Below are positions 1-9,178 of a stretch of DNA of 64,000 nucleotides, piece after piece. The notes below the pieces were generated by a model. That model ran no database searches. It saw nothing but the letters and a program-made list of their open reading frames with translations, and was not told where the DNA came from. The translations under genes were made by a program, and so were the position numbers. Origin of the DNA: Streptococcus ruminicola (lineage in GTDB: Bacteria > Bacillota > Bacilli > Lactobacillales > Streptococcaceae); assembly GCF_011387195.1 (NCBI RefSeq), contig NZ_CP046919.1, positions 124,001-188,000 on the forward strand, in the 5' to 3' direction. Position 1 is the first letter of the stretch, and each line of letters begins with the position of its first letter.

Positions 1-428
1 CCAATCAAAAGCCCTGCTACTGCAATGACAATCGGTAAAAATGCAGCAAAGGTAAAAGTTCTTTGATGAAGAAAAAGTGATTTTTTAGCTCTGCTATTTT
101 TCAAAAAACGCCAAGAAGGATATAGCAAAATCACAAAGACAGCTTGTGCTAAATGAAATAGATGCTTCACGTCGCCAAAATGCTTAAGCCCACTAGCTGA
201 TGAAGGAAAATCAGGCATAGCTAGAGTGTGTGATAATGGATTCGTCAGATATGTCATCAAGACATTGAAGTTTTTTAAGAGGTCGTCTTTTGTAATGGTC
301 ACTTGGAGAGTTAACTTGAGCCAATCAATCTCAAGAGGATAGATTAACCAAGCGCCGTAAATAGCTACTAGCACTGCAAAAGATAGAAGCCATAACCAAG
401 TGCTAAAGGTCCAAATTCTATTTTTCAT
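1..428 (-). CDS. TIGR01906/DUF1461-type integral membrane protein, C-terminal part beyond window
   Basis: Reading leftward from an ATG at 428, the frame stays open to the window edge, so about 142 residues are visible and the C-terminus is missing. It begins with a short basic stretch (MKNR) and a hydrophobic membrane segment (residues about 8-30), then a loop and a second hydrophobic stretch. This pattern and the position after a NagD-type phosphatase fit the TIGR01906 membrane family seen in streptococci; function unknown. Its start overlaps the phosphatase stop by 11 bp, implying translational coupling in one operon (hemW-thioesterase-nagD-this gene). Confidence 0.7.
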   Translation of the reverse strand, partial: MKNRIWTFSTWLWLLSFAVLVAIYGAWLIYPLEIDWLKLTLQVTITKDDLLKNFNVLMTYLTNPLSHTLAMPDFPSSASGLKHFGDVKHLFHLAQAVFVILLYPSWRFLKNSRAKKSLFLHQRTFTFAAFLPIVIAVAGLLI

Positions 429-1191
429 CAAAATTCCATTCGTCAAGGCTAGCTAGCACGTGGTCAGGTTTTACTGGAAGTGTTGGCACTTCTTCAGGTT
501 TGGTAAATCCTGTTGTCACAAGTAAAGTAGCAATATCATTTTGAATTCCTGCCATGATATCTGTTAAGTAGTTATCTCCAACCATGATTGCTTCTTCTCG
601 TTTAACGCCAAGAACATCCAAGGCTTTGTTCATGATAATAGCATTTGGTTTTCCGATGTAGACTGGTTTCACACGTGTAGCCACTTCCAAAAGATTGTTA
701 ATGGCACCAGCTCCTGGCATCAAACCACGTTCCGTTGGAATGTTCAAGTCTGGGTTTGTTCCGATAAAGACAGCACCTTTTTGGATAGCTAATGTTGCTA
801 CCGCTAATTTTTCATAGGTTAAATCAGTATCAAGTCCAACAACGACATAGGCTGGATTTTCAGTGTCTTCTACGTAACCCGCCTCAGCAATCGCTGTTTT
901 CAAACCAGTTTCCCCAATCACATAAACAGTTTTGCCACGATTCAAATCATTCATGTAATCAATCGTTGCCATTGTTGCCGTGTAAATAGTGTTAAGAGGT
1001 GTATGAACGTTGAATTGTGTTGCCAACATTTCTTGGACTTTTTCAGGTGTACGTGTTGAATTGTTTGTCACCAAGACATAAGGAATTTGTCGTTCTTGAA
1101 GACGTTGAATAAAACGTTCTCCAGCTGGAATACGATCTTTTCCTTTATAAATTGTTCCGTCTAAATCAATCAAATAGCCTTTATAAGTCAT
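418..1191 (-). CDS. NagD-like HAD-superfamily sugar phosphatase (TIGR01457 type)
   Basis: 257-residue cytosolic HAD hydrolase. Motif I is DLDGT with the nucleophile and general acid at D9 and D11, motif II is VTNNST, and the C-terminal metal-binding motif is [10 protein letters not shown], all in the usual order for NagD-type phosphatases with a C2 cap. Substrate cannot be told; relatives dephosphorylate sugar phosphates or nucleotides. The ATG at 1191 is chosen over an upstream one because GGAGG lies 5 nt before it. A hairpin with 10-bp arms at about 1211-1242 lies between this gene and the thioesterase, possibly a weak attenuator. Confidence 0.85.
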   Translation of the reverse strand: MTYKGYLIDLDGTIYKGKDRIPAGERFIQRLQERQIPYVLVTNNSTRTPEKVQEMLATQFNVHTPLNTIYTATMATIDYMNDLNRGKTVYVIGETGLKTAIAEAGYVEDTENPAYVVVGLDTDLTYEKLAVATLAIQKGAVFIGTNPDLNIPTERGLMPGAGAINNLLEVATRVKPVYIGKPNAIIMNKALDVLGVKREEAIMVGDNYLTDIMAGIQNDIATLLVTTGFTKPEEVPTLPVKPDHVLASLDEWNFDEK

Positions 1192-1285
1192 TCTTTCCTC
1201 CATATATAGTAAATGACCTTTCAGGTAAGTTAAAAGGTCATTAAGTCTTACTTCTTTCCTTAATTATTTAAAAATAGCAGAGCGA

Positions 1286-2014
1286 TTATTTTTCTTTCCA
1301 TTCAATGCGTGCTTGAGCTCGTACCACACCTTGAGTGACAATTTCATGTTTGGTTGTCAAGCCATCACGTTCAACTCGTGACTTAATGTCATGGCCATAT
1401 TGAACTTCTTTCACATATTTCAAATTAATGTGGTGTGGAATGTATTTTTCCAAAAAGTTAACGTCTAAAACATCATACATCCATTCAAGGTATTTGCTGT
1501 TATTGACATGACCATTCAAATCAAGATCAAAGAAACGCACGTGGTAGAGAGTTTCTTCTGGATTTTCCAAGCCTTCATAACGAGGACCACGGTAAATTTT
1601 CTTCACTTTTTCAACTTGGTAAACATCGACAATATCATCGACAACAGGATGCACTTTGCGGGTGTCATAATCCATCAAGACAAAGGTCGAATGAATGGTC
1701 AAAATCTTCTCACCATCTTCGCCATAGACATTGAAATCACGGTAACAAAAGAGCTTGTTGTAAGCTGTTGGCACCGTCTCGATTACAATGTTTTCGGTAT
1801 ATTTAGGCAAGCGGTCGATCTCAATAGCATATTCTGTGATAATCCAGACAAGATTATAAGTTTGAAAAACATACTCGTCACTCATTCCAAGACTTAACGA
1901 TTGCTTGCCAGAAACCTGCAAAACAAGCGATAAGAGTTGTGATAATTTCATATTTTGATTAATATCACTTTCATAAAAAGGTACTTGATATTTTTCTTGA
2001 TAACTTAATCCCAT
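1286..2014 (-). CDS. Acyl-ACP thioesterase (FatA/acyl-ACP TE family)
   Basis: 242 residues with two hot-dog domains. The C-terminal half carries LDLNGHVNNSKY, matching the conserved D-N-H catalytic region of acyl-ACP thioesterases, which release fatty acids from acyl carrier protein. The protein is probably soluble (no signal or membrane segment). GGAG precedes the ATG, which lies 5 bp after the hemW stop, so it is co-transcribed with hemW and nagD. Chain-length preference cannot be read from sequence. Confidence 0.85.
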   Translation of the reverse strand: MGLSYQEKYQVPFYESDINQNMKLSQLLSLVLQVSGKQSLSLGMSDEYVFQTYNLVWIITEYAIEIDRLPKYTENIVIETVPTAYNKLFCYRDFNVYGEDGEKILTIHSTFVLMDYDTRKVHPVVDDIVDVYQVEKVKKIYRGPRYEGLENPEETLYHVRFFDLDLNGHVNNSKYLEWMYDVLDVNFLEKYIPHHINLKYVKEVQYGHDIKSRVERDGLTTKHEIVTQGVVRAQARIEWKEK

Positions 2015-2019
2015 CTTTT

Positions 2020-3150
2020 TTACTCCAATATAAATCTCTCTGCGACTGTGTCTCCCAAAAACAGTCCTTTTTTGGTCATGCGTACCACCTTATCATCTGG
2101 AACCAATAGGCCTTGCTGACAAAGTTCTCTCACGATTTGACCATAACGTTCTTCAAAAGACAAGCCGAATTTTTCTTCAAATCTAGCAATAGACACACCA
2201 GATTTTTTGCGTAATCCTAAGAACAATTCTTCTTCCATCATCTCATCTTTTGTCAATTTTTCTTCTGATAATCTGGCATTACCTTGAGCAACTGCTTTAA
2301 GATAATGCTGAATTGGTCCACGATTACGATAGCGAACACCATTTAAATAACCAGAAGCCCCTGCTCCCACACCAAAATACTCTGCATTGTCCCAGTACAT
2401 CAAATTATGGCGGCTTTCAAAACCTGGTTTGGTGAAGTTTGAAATTTCATAGTGCTCAAAGCCATTAGCTTCTAACTCAGAAATGATGTATTCAAACATC
2501 TCCGCTTCCAAATCTTCTTTAGGTAATTGTAATTTACCGCGACGCATCTTATTCATGAAAACCGTATGATGTTCCAGAATCAAGCTATATAAACTCAAAT
2601 GCGGAATATCAAGTGCAATAGCCTTAGCCACATTTTCTTTGACATCTTCCATGGTTTGACCAGGAAGCGCATAAATCAAATCAATGGAAATATTATGAAA
2701 ACCAGCTTTTTTCAAATTCGAAATCGTTGAATAAATCTGAGCTTCATTGTGACTACGACCGATTTGTTTCAAATGTTTATCATTGAAAGTCTGAACGCCA
2801 AGTGACACACGATTCACTGCTGAGCGCTTGAGCACTTCAATCTTATCTTCTGTTAAATCACCTGGGTTAGCTTCAATAGTGAATTCTTCTAAAGCACTCA
2901 AATCCAAGTGCTTAGTCAAATTCGTCAACAAGTACTCCAGTTGTTCTGCAGTAATTGAGGTTGGTGTTCCACCACCAATATATAAAGTACGCAACTTCTT
3001 AATATCATAAGACTCAAACTCACGAATAAGAGCCTGCAAATACTCATCGACAGGCTGATTCTTGATAAAAACCTTTGAAAAATCACAATAATAACAAATC
3101 TGCGTACAAAAAGGAATATGTACATAAGCTGATGTTGGTTTTGTTAGCAT
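2020..3150 (-). CDS. hemW: Radical SAM protein HemW (coproporphyrinogen III oxidase-like)
   Basis: 376 residues. The radical-SAM iron-sulfur motif CxxxCxxC is C15, C19, C22 (HIPFCTQICYYCDF); a GGGTPT glycine motif and a C-terminal HemW domain follow. HemW-type proteins bind heme and are thought to be heme chaperones rather than oxidases, which makes sense in streptococci since they do not make heme. First gene of the operon running to nagD and the membrane protein. The CDS begins 49 bp downstream of the glmM terminator. Confidence 0.85.
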   Translation of the reverse strand: MLTKPTSAYVHIPFCTQICYYCDFSKVFIKNQPVDEYLQALIREFESYDIKKLRTLYIGGGTPTSITAEQLEYLLTNLTKHLDLSALEEFTIEANPGDLTEDKIEVLKRSAVNRVSLGVQTFNDKHLKQIGRSHNEAQIYSTISNLKKAGFHNISIDLIYALPGQTMEDVKENVAKAIALDIPHLSLYSLILEHHTVFMNKMRRGKLQLPKEDLEAEMFEYIISELEANGFEHYEISNFTKPGFESRHNLMYWDNAEYFGVGAGASGYLNGVRYRNRGPIQHYLKAVAQGNARLSEEKLTKDEMMEEELFLGLRKKSGVSIARFEEKFGLSFEERYGQIVRELCQQGLLVPDDKVVRMTKKGLFLGDTVAERFILE

Positions 3151-3198
3151 GACGTTATTATAACATTTTTAAGAAAGATAACCAATGAAATAAACACA

Positions 3199-3229
3199 AA
3201 AAGGTCTGAGCCTAACACCCAAACCTTTT
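3199..3229 (-). terminator. Rho-independent terminator after glmM
   Basis: Ten-bp arms at 3199-3208 and 3220-3229 pair with one G-U. On the minus strand the stem is followed by a run of five T (3196-3200 complement), directly after the glmM stop at 3244. Confidence 0.7.
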
Positions 3230-3243
3230 CTTTTTTATTGAAT

Positions 3244-4596
3244 TTAGTCGATACCGATTTCGTTACGAACAACATCAGCAATAGTATTTACATAGTATTC
3301 AACTTCTTCATCAGTTGGCGCTTCAGCCATAACGCGAAGAAGTGGTTCAGTACCACTTGGGCGAACCAAGATACGACCGTTTCCATTCATTTCTTCTTCC
3401 ATCTTGCTGATGATTTCAGCGATAGCTGGCACTTCCATCGCTTTGCTCTTCATGCTATTTTCAACACGAACGTTAACTAATTTTTGTGGGTAGATAGTCA
3501 CTTCAGCAGCTAATTCAGAAAGTGGTTTACCAGTTTCTTTCATAACTTTAACCAACTGAATACCAGTCAATTGACCGTCACCTGTTGTGTTGTAGTCCAT
3601 GATAATAACGTGACCTGATTGTTCACCACCAAGATTGTAACCAGATTTACGCATTTCTTCAACAACATAGCGGTCACCAACAGCTGTGATAGCTTTGTTA
3701 ATCCCTTCGCGGTCAAGCGCTTTGTGGAAACCAAGGTTAGACATAACAGTTGTTACGATTGTGTTGTGAGCCAATTGACCACGTTCAGAAAGGTACTTAC
3801 CAATGATGTACATTACTTTGTCACCATCAACAATTTCACCATTTTCATCAACGGCAATCAAACGGTCGCTATCACCATCAAAAGCAAGACCAACTGCAGC
3901 ACCTGATTCTTTAACAAGTTCTTGCAATTGTTCTGGGTGAGTTGATCCTACACCATCATTGATGTTAAGACCATCTGGATTTTCACCGATAACTGTAATA
4001 TCAGCATCCAGATCTAGGAAAATATCACGTGCAGATACAGATGCTGAACCGTTTGCTGTATCAAGAGCAACTTTCATTCCTTCTAAGCTAATACCTGTTG
4101 ATACAAGGAATTTTTCGTATTTACGAAGACCTTCTGGATAATCAACAAGTGTTCCAAGACCTTCAGCTGAAGGGCGTGGAAGGGTATCTTCTGGTGCATC
4201 AAGAAGAGCTTCAATTTCCAATTCTTGATCATCAGCCAATTTGAATCCATCACCACCGAAGAATTTAATACCATTATCTTGAGCAGGGTTGTGACTAGCA
4301 GAAATCATAACACCAGCGCTAGCTTTTTCAGTACGAACAAGATAAGACACACCTGGAGTTGCTAAAACACCAAGTTTGTAAACTTCAATACCAACTGAAA
4401 GAAGTCCAGCTACCAAAGCTGATTCAAGCATTTCACCTGAAATTCGAGTATCGCGTGCTACAAATACTTTTGGACGTCCTGTTTCATGCTGACTAAGAAC
4501 ATAGCCACCAAAGCGTCCTAATTTGAAAGCTAACTCAGGGGTCAACTCAACATTTGCTTCTCCACGAACACCATCTGTTCCAAAATATTTTCCCAT
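3244..4596 (-). CDS. glmM: Phosphoglucosamine mutase
   Basis: 450 residues, full family length. Converts glucosamine-6-phosphate to glucosamine-1-phosphate for UDP-GlcNAc and peptidoglycan. Visible motifs: active-site serine S101 in [12 protein letters not shown], metal loop DGDSDR near 240, sugar-binding GGEQSGH, and phosphate-binding [11 protein letters not shown] near the end. The start at 4596 gives the conserved MGKYFGTDG. Its nearest strong SD (GGAGG) is about 20 nt upstream, with a small hairpin (AGCGAA/TTCGCT) between, so a start at 4641 cannot be excluded. Third gene of cdaA-cdaR-glmM; in Firmicutes GlmM binds and inhibits CdaA. Confidence 0.95.
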   Translation of the reverse strand: MGKYFGTDGVRGEANVELTPELAFKLGRFGGYVLSQHETGRPKVFVARDTRISGEMLESALVAGLLSVGIEVYKLGVLATPGVSYLVRTEKASAGVMISASHNPAQDNGIKFFGGDGFKLADDQELEIEALLDAPEDTLPRPSAEGLGTLVDYPEGLRKYEKFLVSTGISLEGMKVALDTANGSASVSARDIFLDLDADITVIGENPDGLNINDGVGSTHPEQLQELVKESGAAVGLAFDGDSDRLIAVDENGEIVDGDKVMYIIGKYLSERGQLAHNTIVTTVMSNLGFHKALDREGINKAITAVGDRYVVEEMRKSGYNLGGEQSGHVIIMDYNTTGDGQLTGIQLVKVMKETGKPLSELAAEVTIYPQKLVNVRVENSMKSKAMEVPAIAEIISKMEEEMNGNGRILVRPSGTEPLLRVMAEAPTDEEVEYYVNTIADVVRNEIGID

Positions 4597-4704
4597 TATT
4601 TTTTTAGCGAAAAATTCGCTTCCTCCATTACTAATATTCATTTCCTAAGGGCAAGAAATTTGCTTGCCCAGTATTCTTTAATATATAGTCCTAGCTATTA
4701 TGAA

Positions 4705-5661
4705 CTATTTTTTTGTCACTGTCAACTGTACCGTCACTACAGAAGGCTCTACTGCCACGTTATCTGCTGTTAAGTTGACACTCAAATTGGTATCTTTTGT
4801 CACATTTGAGACATCGACATTAGCAACCACCTCATTAACAGCGTTAAGGGCATCTTGGCTACCAGCAATCGTCACTTGGTCTTGACTGAGACTATAAGAG
4901 ATATTTGATAGCTTATCATTCATTTTCCCAGTCATCTTAACAGTCACAGGAACGGTTTTGGTCAATCTCTTAACTGTCACTTCAAGTCGAGCTTTTGACG
5001 GGTTAATCGCACTAGCAAGAATTGTGCCATCTGAGGCAACAGCTTGTAGGGCTACTCGTCCATTGTAATTGCCATTTAAAACTTCATTTTCAGGCAGTTT
5101 AGCAACCACATGATCGATTTGATCAATGATTGATTCTGCACTTGTGACTTCAACTTCAGATATGTCTGTTGACACTTTCTTCAGCTCATAGCCTTTGGCG
5201 ATTTGATTATCATCAATGACGCCTTGAACATCAAATGTTTTGGTTTTCTTTTTGCCAATAGTCACTGAGATATTATTAGGTGAAGCTGTCGCTGTAACAC
5301 CTGATGGCAAATTAGTCACCTTAAGAGGCACTGTTTGAGTCCCTTCACCTAAATTTGACAAGTCAGCAACAACCTTGAAACTTCTCGTGTCATTATTGAT
5401 TTCAGAGTCCAATTTAACACGGTTGATTGATGTTAAGTAAACTTCTGTTTCATACGAATAACCACTGATAAAATACTTATCACTATCGTATTTGATATCG
5501 ATAGGGACATTTGTTAGGGTGTGGGTGAAGGTCTCTGTTGCGCCAGATACCTGCGACCCAACATGCGTATAATTACTTGTTGTGGCAGTCAAAAATAGGA
5601 GAATAGAAAAGATAATGGACACAATAACCAACCAGAATTGACTATTGAAAAACTTTTTCAT
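4705..5661 (-). CDS. cdaR: CdaR, YbbR-domain regulator of the c-di-AMP cyclase
   Basis: 318 residues: one N-terminal membrane anchor (residues about 8-28) followed by tandem extracellular YbbR beta-rich repeats (for example LTNVPIDIKYD, LKVTNLPSGVTA, KTVPVTVKMTG). The family interacts with CdaA and modulates c-di-AMP synthesis. The ATG at 5661 has GGAGG 8 nt upstream and overlaps the cdaA stop by 4 bp, a tight translational coupling. Confidence 0.92.
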   Translation of the reverse strand: MKKFFNSQFWLVIVSIIFSILLFLTATTSNYTHVGSQVSGATETFTHTLTNVPIDIKYDSDKYFISGYSYETEVYLTSINRVKLDSEINNDTRSFKVVADLSNLGEGTQTVPLKVTNLPSGVTATASPNNISVTIGKKKTKTFDVQGVIDDNQIAKGYELKKVSTDISEVEVTSAESIIDQIDHVVAKLPENEVLNGNYNGRVALQAVASDGTILASAINPSKARLEVTVKRLTKTVPVTVKMTGKMNDKLSNISYSLSQDQVTIAGSQDALNAVNEVVANVDVSNVTKDTNLSVNLTADNVAVEPSVVTVQLTVTKK

Positions 5662-6506
5662 TTTTTCTTCCTCCAAAATTTTTGATACCAGTGGTCTTCT
5701 TCCTCAACTTTTGTAATTAAATGTGTGCGAAGAATCGCTTCAAAATTCTCTTTGGTCAAATCATGCAAAAACTCACCTTTTGAAGTAATTGAAATACCAC
5801 CAGTCTCTTCTGACACAACAATTGTAAGAGCATCTGAGTTTTCTGAAAGTCCAATAGCTGCGCGGTGACGTGTTCCGAATTCTTTTGAAATGGCCATTGA
5901 CTCAGACAAAGGAAGATAAGAACAAGCTGTCGCGATTTTATTACCACTAATGATTACCGCACCATCATGCAAAGGTGTGTTTGGGATGAAGATATTAATC
6001 AACAATTGACTTGAAATATCAGCATCCAAAGGAATCCCTGTAGAAATATACTCTTGCAATGTTTGCGTGCGCTCGATAGAAATCAAAGCACCAATTTTAC
6101 GAGGGCTCATGTAAGCAACTGATTTTACCAAGGCTTCAACCAGTTTTTCTTCGTCACTAACTTGTTGCGTTTGTGAAAAAACTTGCGTCGAACGACCAAA
6201 TTTTTCAAGACCAGAACGAATCTCAGGAGCAAAGATAACAACACACGCGATAACACCGTATGTGATAACTTGATTCATCAAATAAGTGATGGTCGTAAAG
6301 CCAATCCACTCAGCGACAAATTTCAAAATGATAAAGAAGACAACACCTTGAATCAAGGACATAATCTTCGTGCCAGCTAAGGCTTTTATTAAACGATAAA
6401 TAAAATATGCTACGATTAAAATATCTAACAAATGAACAACAATAGTCCATGGATTTTCAACTAAAGTTGCCCAAAATTTAGCATCAATAGCCGCTAAATT
6501 ACTCAT
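5658..6506 (-). CDS. cdaA: Membrane diadenylate cyclase CdaA
   Basis: 282 residues. Three N-terminal membrane segments (about 20-100) precede a DAC domain with the two hallmark motifs DGA (PLHDGAVII) and RHR (GTRHRAAIGLSE). Makes the second messenger c-di-AMP from two ATP; in streptococci this controls potassium and osmotic balance. First gene of the operon with cdaR and glmM, a universal Firmicute arrangement. Confidence 0.95.
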   Translation of the reverse strand: MSNLAAIDAKFWATLVENPWTIVVHLLDILIVAYFIYRLIKALAGTKIMSLIQGVVFFIILKFVAEWIGFTTITYLMNQVITYGVIACVVIFAPEIRSGLEKFGRSTQVFSQTQQVSDEEKLVEALVKSVAYMSPRKIGALISIERTQTLQEYISTGIPLDADISSQLLINIFIPNTPLHDGAVIISGNKIATACSYLPLSESMAISKEFGTRHRAAIGLSENSDALTIVVSEETGGISITSKGEFLHDLTKENFEAILRTHLITKVEEEDHWYQKFWRKKK

Positions 6507-6547
6507 ACATACATCTCTTTTCTCTAACTAAATAAAACTACCTTTCT

Positions 6548-6555
6548 ATTATACC
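6548..6555 (-). promoter_or_regulatory. Promoter of cdaA-cdaR-glmM (extended -10)
   Basis: Minus strand reads TGGTATAAT, a TGn-extended consensus -10 about 40 nt before the cdaA ATG; no good -35 is seen 17 bp upstream, as is common with extended -10 promoters. Confidence 0.6.
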
Positions 6556-6596
6556 ACTTTTAAAACAGATTTTCTTTATTCGAATATTCCTTTTTG

Positions 6597-6605
6597 TGGT
6601 ACAAT
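6597..6605 (+). promoter_or_regulatory. Promoter of murT-gatD (extended -10), apparently leaderless
   Basis: Plus strand TGGTACAAT with the hexamer at 6600-6605. A start site 6-7 nt downstream would fall on or next to the murT ATG at 6612, and there is no SD before that ATG. Confidence 0.5.
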
Positions 6606-6611
6606 ATTCCT

Positions 6612-7955
6612 ATGAAAGTAAACACATTAATGGGAATTACGGCTGGTAAAGCAGCTCACGCCATTCTTTCAAAAATGGGACGTGGCTCAACCTTGCCTGG
6701 AAAAATCGCCCTCAAATTCGACAAAGACATTTTAGATACAATTGCCAAAGATTATGAGATTGTTGTTGTCACTGGTACAAACGGTAAAACCCTCACGACT
6801 GCTTTGACAGTAGGCATTTTGCGTGAGGCTTTCGGTGAAATCGTGACAAACCCTAGTGGAGCTAACATGATTACCGGAATCACATCAACTTTCTTGACAG
6901 CTAAAAGAGCTAAATCTGGAAAAAAAATCGCTGTGCTAGAAATTGATGAAGCAAGCCTTCCAAAAATCACAGAATACATCACTCCAAGTCTTTTTGTCTT
7001 CACAAATATTTTTCGTGACCAAATGGACCGTTATGGTGAAATCTATACAACTTATCAAATGATTTTGGATGGTGCAGCAAAAGCCCCAAATGCAACTATC
7101 CTAGCTAATGGAGACAGCCCGCTCTTCAATTCAACAAACGTCATCAATCCAGTCAAATACTATGGTTTTGATACTGAAAAGCATGCACCAGAATTAGCTC
7201 ACTACAACACTGAAGGTATTTTGTGCCCACAATGCCAAAGCATCTTGAAATACAAGCTTAACACTTACGCTAACCTTGGTGATTACGTTTGTGAAAATTG
7301 CGGTTTCCACCGTCCAAAACTTGATTATGCTTTGACAGACTTGACAAAAATCACGAATACTACATCTGAATTTGTCATTGATGGGCAAGATTACAAGATT
7401 AACGTCGGTGGTCTTTACAATATCTATAACGCCCTTGCAGCCGTGTCTGTAGCTGAGTTCTTTGGAGTTTCTCCTGAAAAAATCAAAGCTGGTTTTGACA
7501 AGAGCCGTGCAGTCTTTGGACGTCAAGAAACCTTCAAAATCGGTGATAAGTCTTGTACTTTGGTTCTTATCAAAAACCCAGTTGGTGCTAGCCAAGCTCT
7601 TGATATGATTAAATTGGCTCCATATCCATTTACACTATCAGTTCTACTCAATGCCAACTACGCTGACGGAATTGATACTAGCTGGATTTGGGATGCTAAC
7701 TTTGAATCTATCTTAGGCATGGATATCCCACAAGCCTTTGCTGGAGGCGTGCGCCACTCTGAAATTGCACGTCGCTTACGTGTGACAGGTTATGATGAAG
7801 ATAAAATTACAGAAGCTGAAAGCTTAGAAGATATCATGGCTTTGATTGAAGCTCAACCAACTGACCATGCTTACATCTTAGCGACTTACACAGCTATGCT
7901 TCAATTCCGCGAAATCTTAGCAAGTCGTCACGCTGTTGGAAAGGAGATGAACTAA
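6612..7955 (+). CDS. murT: Lipid II isoglutaminyl synthase, MurT subunit
   Basis: 447 residues. Mur-ligase ATP loop TGTNGKT near the N-terminus, an inserted four-cysteine zinc ribbon (CPQC and CENCG, about residues 205-230), and the C-terminal DUF1727 domain ([13 protein letters not shown]). With GatD it amidates D-iGlu of lipid II to D-iGln, needed for peptidoglycan cross-linking. Start at 6612 matches the family N-terminus; no ribosome-binding site precedes it and the -10 box is only 6 nt away, so the mRNA may be leaderless. gatD follows after 1 bp. Confidence 0.95.
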   Translation: MKVNTLMGITAGKAAHAILSKMGRGSTLPGKIALKFDKDILDTIAKDYEIVVVTGTNGKTLTTALTVGILREAFGEIVTNPSGANMITGITSTFLTAKRAKSGKKIAVLEIDEASLPKITEYITPSLFVFTNIFRDQMDRYGEIYTTYQMILDGAAKAPNATILANGDSPLFNSTNVINPVKYYGFDTEKHAPELAHYNTEGILCPQCQSILKYKLNTYANLGDYVCENCGFHRPKLDYALTDLTKITNTTSEFVIDGQDYKINVGGLYNIYNALAAVSVAEFFGVSPEKIKAGFDKSRAVFGRQETFKIGDKSCTLVLIKNPVGASQALDMIKLAPYPFTLSVLLNANYADGIDTSWIWDANFESILGMDIPQAFAGGVRHSEIARRLRVTGYDEDKITEAESLEDIMALIEAQPTDHAYILATYTAMLQFREILASRHAVGKEMN

Positions 7956-7956
7956 A

Positions 7957-8745
7957 ATGACTTATACTTCACTACAATCTCCTGCAAATAAAGAATATCA
8001 ATACGAATTAAACGTTGCTCACCTTTATGGAAATCTTATGAATACCTACGGTGACAATGGTAATATTCTCATGATGAAATACGTCGGTGAAAAGCTAGGT
8101 GCTAAAATGACCTTTGATATCGTGTCACTTGGTGATAGCTTTGATGCCAATTACTATGATATGGCTTTCTTTGGTGGCGGACAAGATTACGAACAATCAA
8201 TCGTCGCTAAAGACCTACCAGGCAAAAAAGAATCTATCGCTGATTTCATCAACAAAGACAAAGTTATGCTTGCAATCTGTGGTGGTTTCCAACTTCTAGG
8301 TCAATACTACGTCCAAGCAAACGGTGAAAAAATCGATGGTCTTGGGGTTATGGGACACTATACCCTTAGTCAAAATAATAATCGTTTTATCGGTGATATC
8401 AAAATTCACAATGATGAATTTAACGAAACTTATTACGGTTTTGAAAATCACCAAGGACGTACTTTCCTTTCAGAAGATGAAAAACCACTTGGAACATGTG
8501 TTTACGGAAACGGTAATAATAAAGAAGACGGTACTGAAGGCGTTCATTACAAAAACGTCTACGGTAGCTACTTCCACGGACCAATTCTTTCACGTAATGC
8601 TAACCTGGCTTATCGCCTCGTAACCACAGCTTTGAAGAACAAATACGGCTCTAGTATTGCACTACCAAGTTATAACGACATTCTTTCAAAAGAAGTTGCC
8701 GAAGAATATGCTGATACTAAGAGCAAAGCTGAATTTGAAAAATAA
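7957..8745 (+). CDS. gatD: Lipid II isoglutaminyl synthase, glutaminase subunit GatD
   Basis: 262 residues, class I glutamine amidotransferase (CobB/CobQ-like). Nucleophile C108 lies in [11 protein letters not shown] and the catalytic His is in [10 protein letters not shown]; the GGGQDYEQ oxyanion region is also visible. Supplies ammonia from glutamine to MurT. Overlaps the murT reading region closely, with an SD (AAAGGAG) inside the murT end. A rho-independent terminator follows at 8760. Confidence 0.95.
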   Translation: MTYTSLQSPANKEYQYELNVAHLYGNLMNTYGDNGNILMMKYVGEKLGAKMTFDIVSLGDSFDANYYDMAFFGGGQDYEQSIVAKDLPGKKESIADFINKDKVMLAICGGFQLLGQYYVQANGEKIDGLGVMGHYTLSQNNNRFIGDIKIHNDEFNETYYGFENHQGRTFLSEDEKPLGTCVYGNGNNKEDGTEGVHYKNVYGSYFHGPILSRNANLAYRLVTTALKNKYGSSIALPSYNDILSKEVAEEYADTKSKAEFEK

Positions 8746-8759
8746 GATTTTACAAAAAA

Positions 8760-8789
8760 TGCTTGAAGAAAATTTCTTCAAGCATTTTT
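8760..8789 (+). terminator. Terminator of murT-gatD
   Basis: Twelve-bp arms (TGCTTGAAGAAA and its complement, 8760-8784) followed by a T run on the plus strand. The A-rich flank also makes it look functional in the reverse direction. Confidence 0.8.
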
Positions 8790-8861
8790 ATAATCTCTTT
8801 TGTGTTCACTTAACCAAGCTATCTTATCGACAATATGTCAATACACTTTTTAAAAGCACAA

Positions 8862-8889
8862 AAAAACCTTAGCCTAAGCTAAGGTTTTT
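8862..8889 (-). terminator. Original eno terminator, now stranded at the left prophage end
   Basis: Perfect 12-bp arms 8862-8873 and 8878-8889 with a 4-nt loop; T-runs on both strands make it bidirectional. It lies just left of attL, where the 3' flank of eno must have been before integration, so by inference it was the native eno terminator. Confidence 0.65.
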
Positions 8890-8906
8890 ACCTTAATATA
8901 ATCAGA

Positions 8907-8949
8907 GATTATTTTTTAAGGTTGTAGAATGATTTCAATCCACGGTATT
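8907..8949. other. attL, left prophage attachment site
   Basis: 43 bp matching 43755-43797 with only two mismatches; the inner 29 bp (8921-8949) is identical to 43769-43797. On the minus strand it encodes the last 13 residues of enolase plus stop, with leucine codon CTT where the intact gene has TTG. The identical core is where recombination must have occurred. Confidence 0.92.
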
Positions 8950-9136
8950 TTACCAGTAAGTAAAATAGTACGTATATAATAGTAGAAAAACTCTAAAAAC
9001 AAGGGTATATACGACTGAAAGTTTTACAGTTTTTCAAGGTAAAAATACAAAAGTTTTAAACTTATGCCCCTTTTTTGCCCCCTTGTTTTGATTTTCCTTA
9101 TAACCACAATTTTGTAATAAGTCCGTTATAACGGCA
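8950..9136. other. Non-coding attP-side arm
   Basis: No gene seen. AT-rich DNA between attL and the lysin terminator. It holds a TATAAT at 8975-8980, the candidate integrase arm repeat at 9065-9081 and a perfect 12-bp palindrome (CCGTTATAACGG, 9123-9134). Confidence 0.5.
9065..9081 (+). repeat. Candidate integrase arm-binding repeat, left copy
   Basis: TGCCCCTTTTTTGCCCC, 17 bp, recurs exactly at 43677-43693 beside attR in the same orientation. In circular phage DNA the two copies would flank the att core at 75 and 115 bp, the layout of arm sites for tyrosine recombinases. Confidence 0.5.
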
Positions 9137-9168
9137 CTAAAAAAACCCCTAACCAAAAGGCTAGGGGT
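9137..9168 (-). terminator. Late-operon terminator after the lysin gene
   Basis: ACCCCTA...TAGGGGT arms (9145-9168) with a GG/CC extension and AAAA loop, followed on the minus strand by seven or more T. It lies 10 bp after the lysin stop and closes the phage late transcript. Confidence 0.85.
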
Positions 9169-9178
9169 GTTAAAGTGT

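Noticed and set aside
8907..8949. Truncated enolase pseudogene
   Set aside because: Only the last 13 codons are present, exactly the att repeat, so it is a recombination footprint, not a gene remnant.
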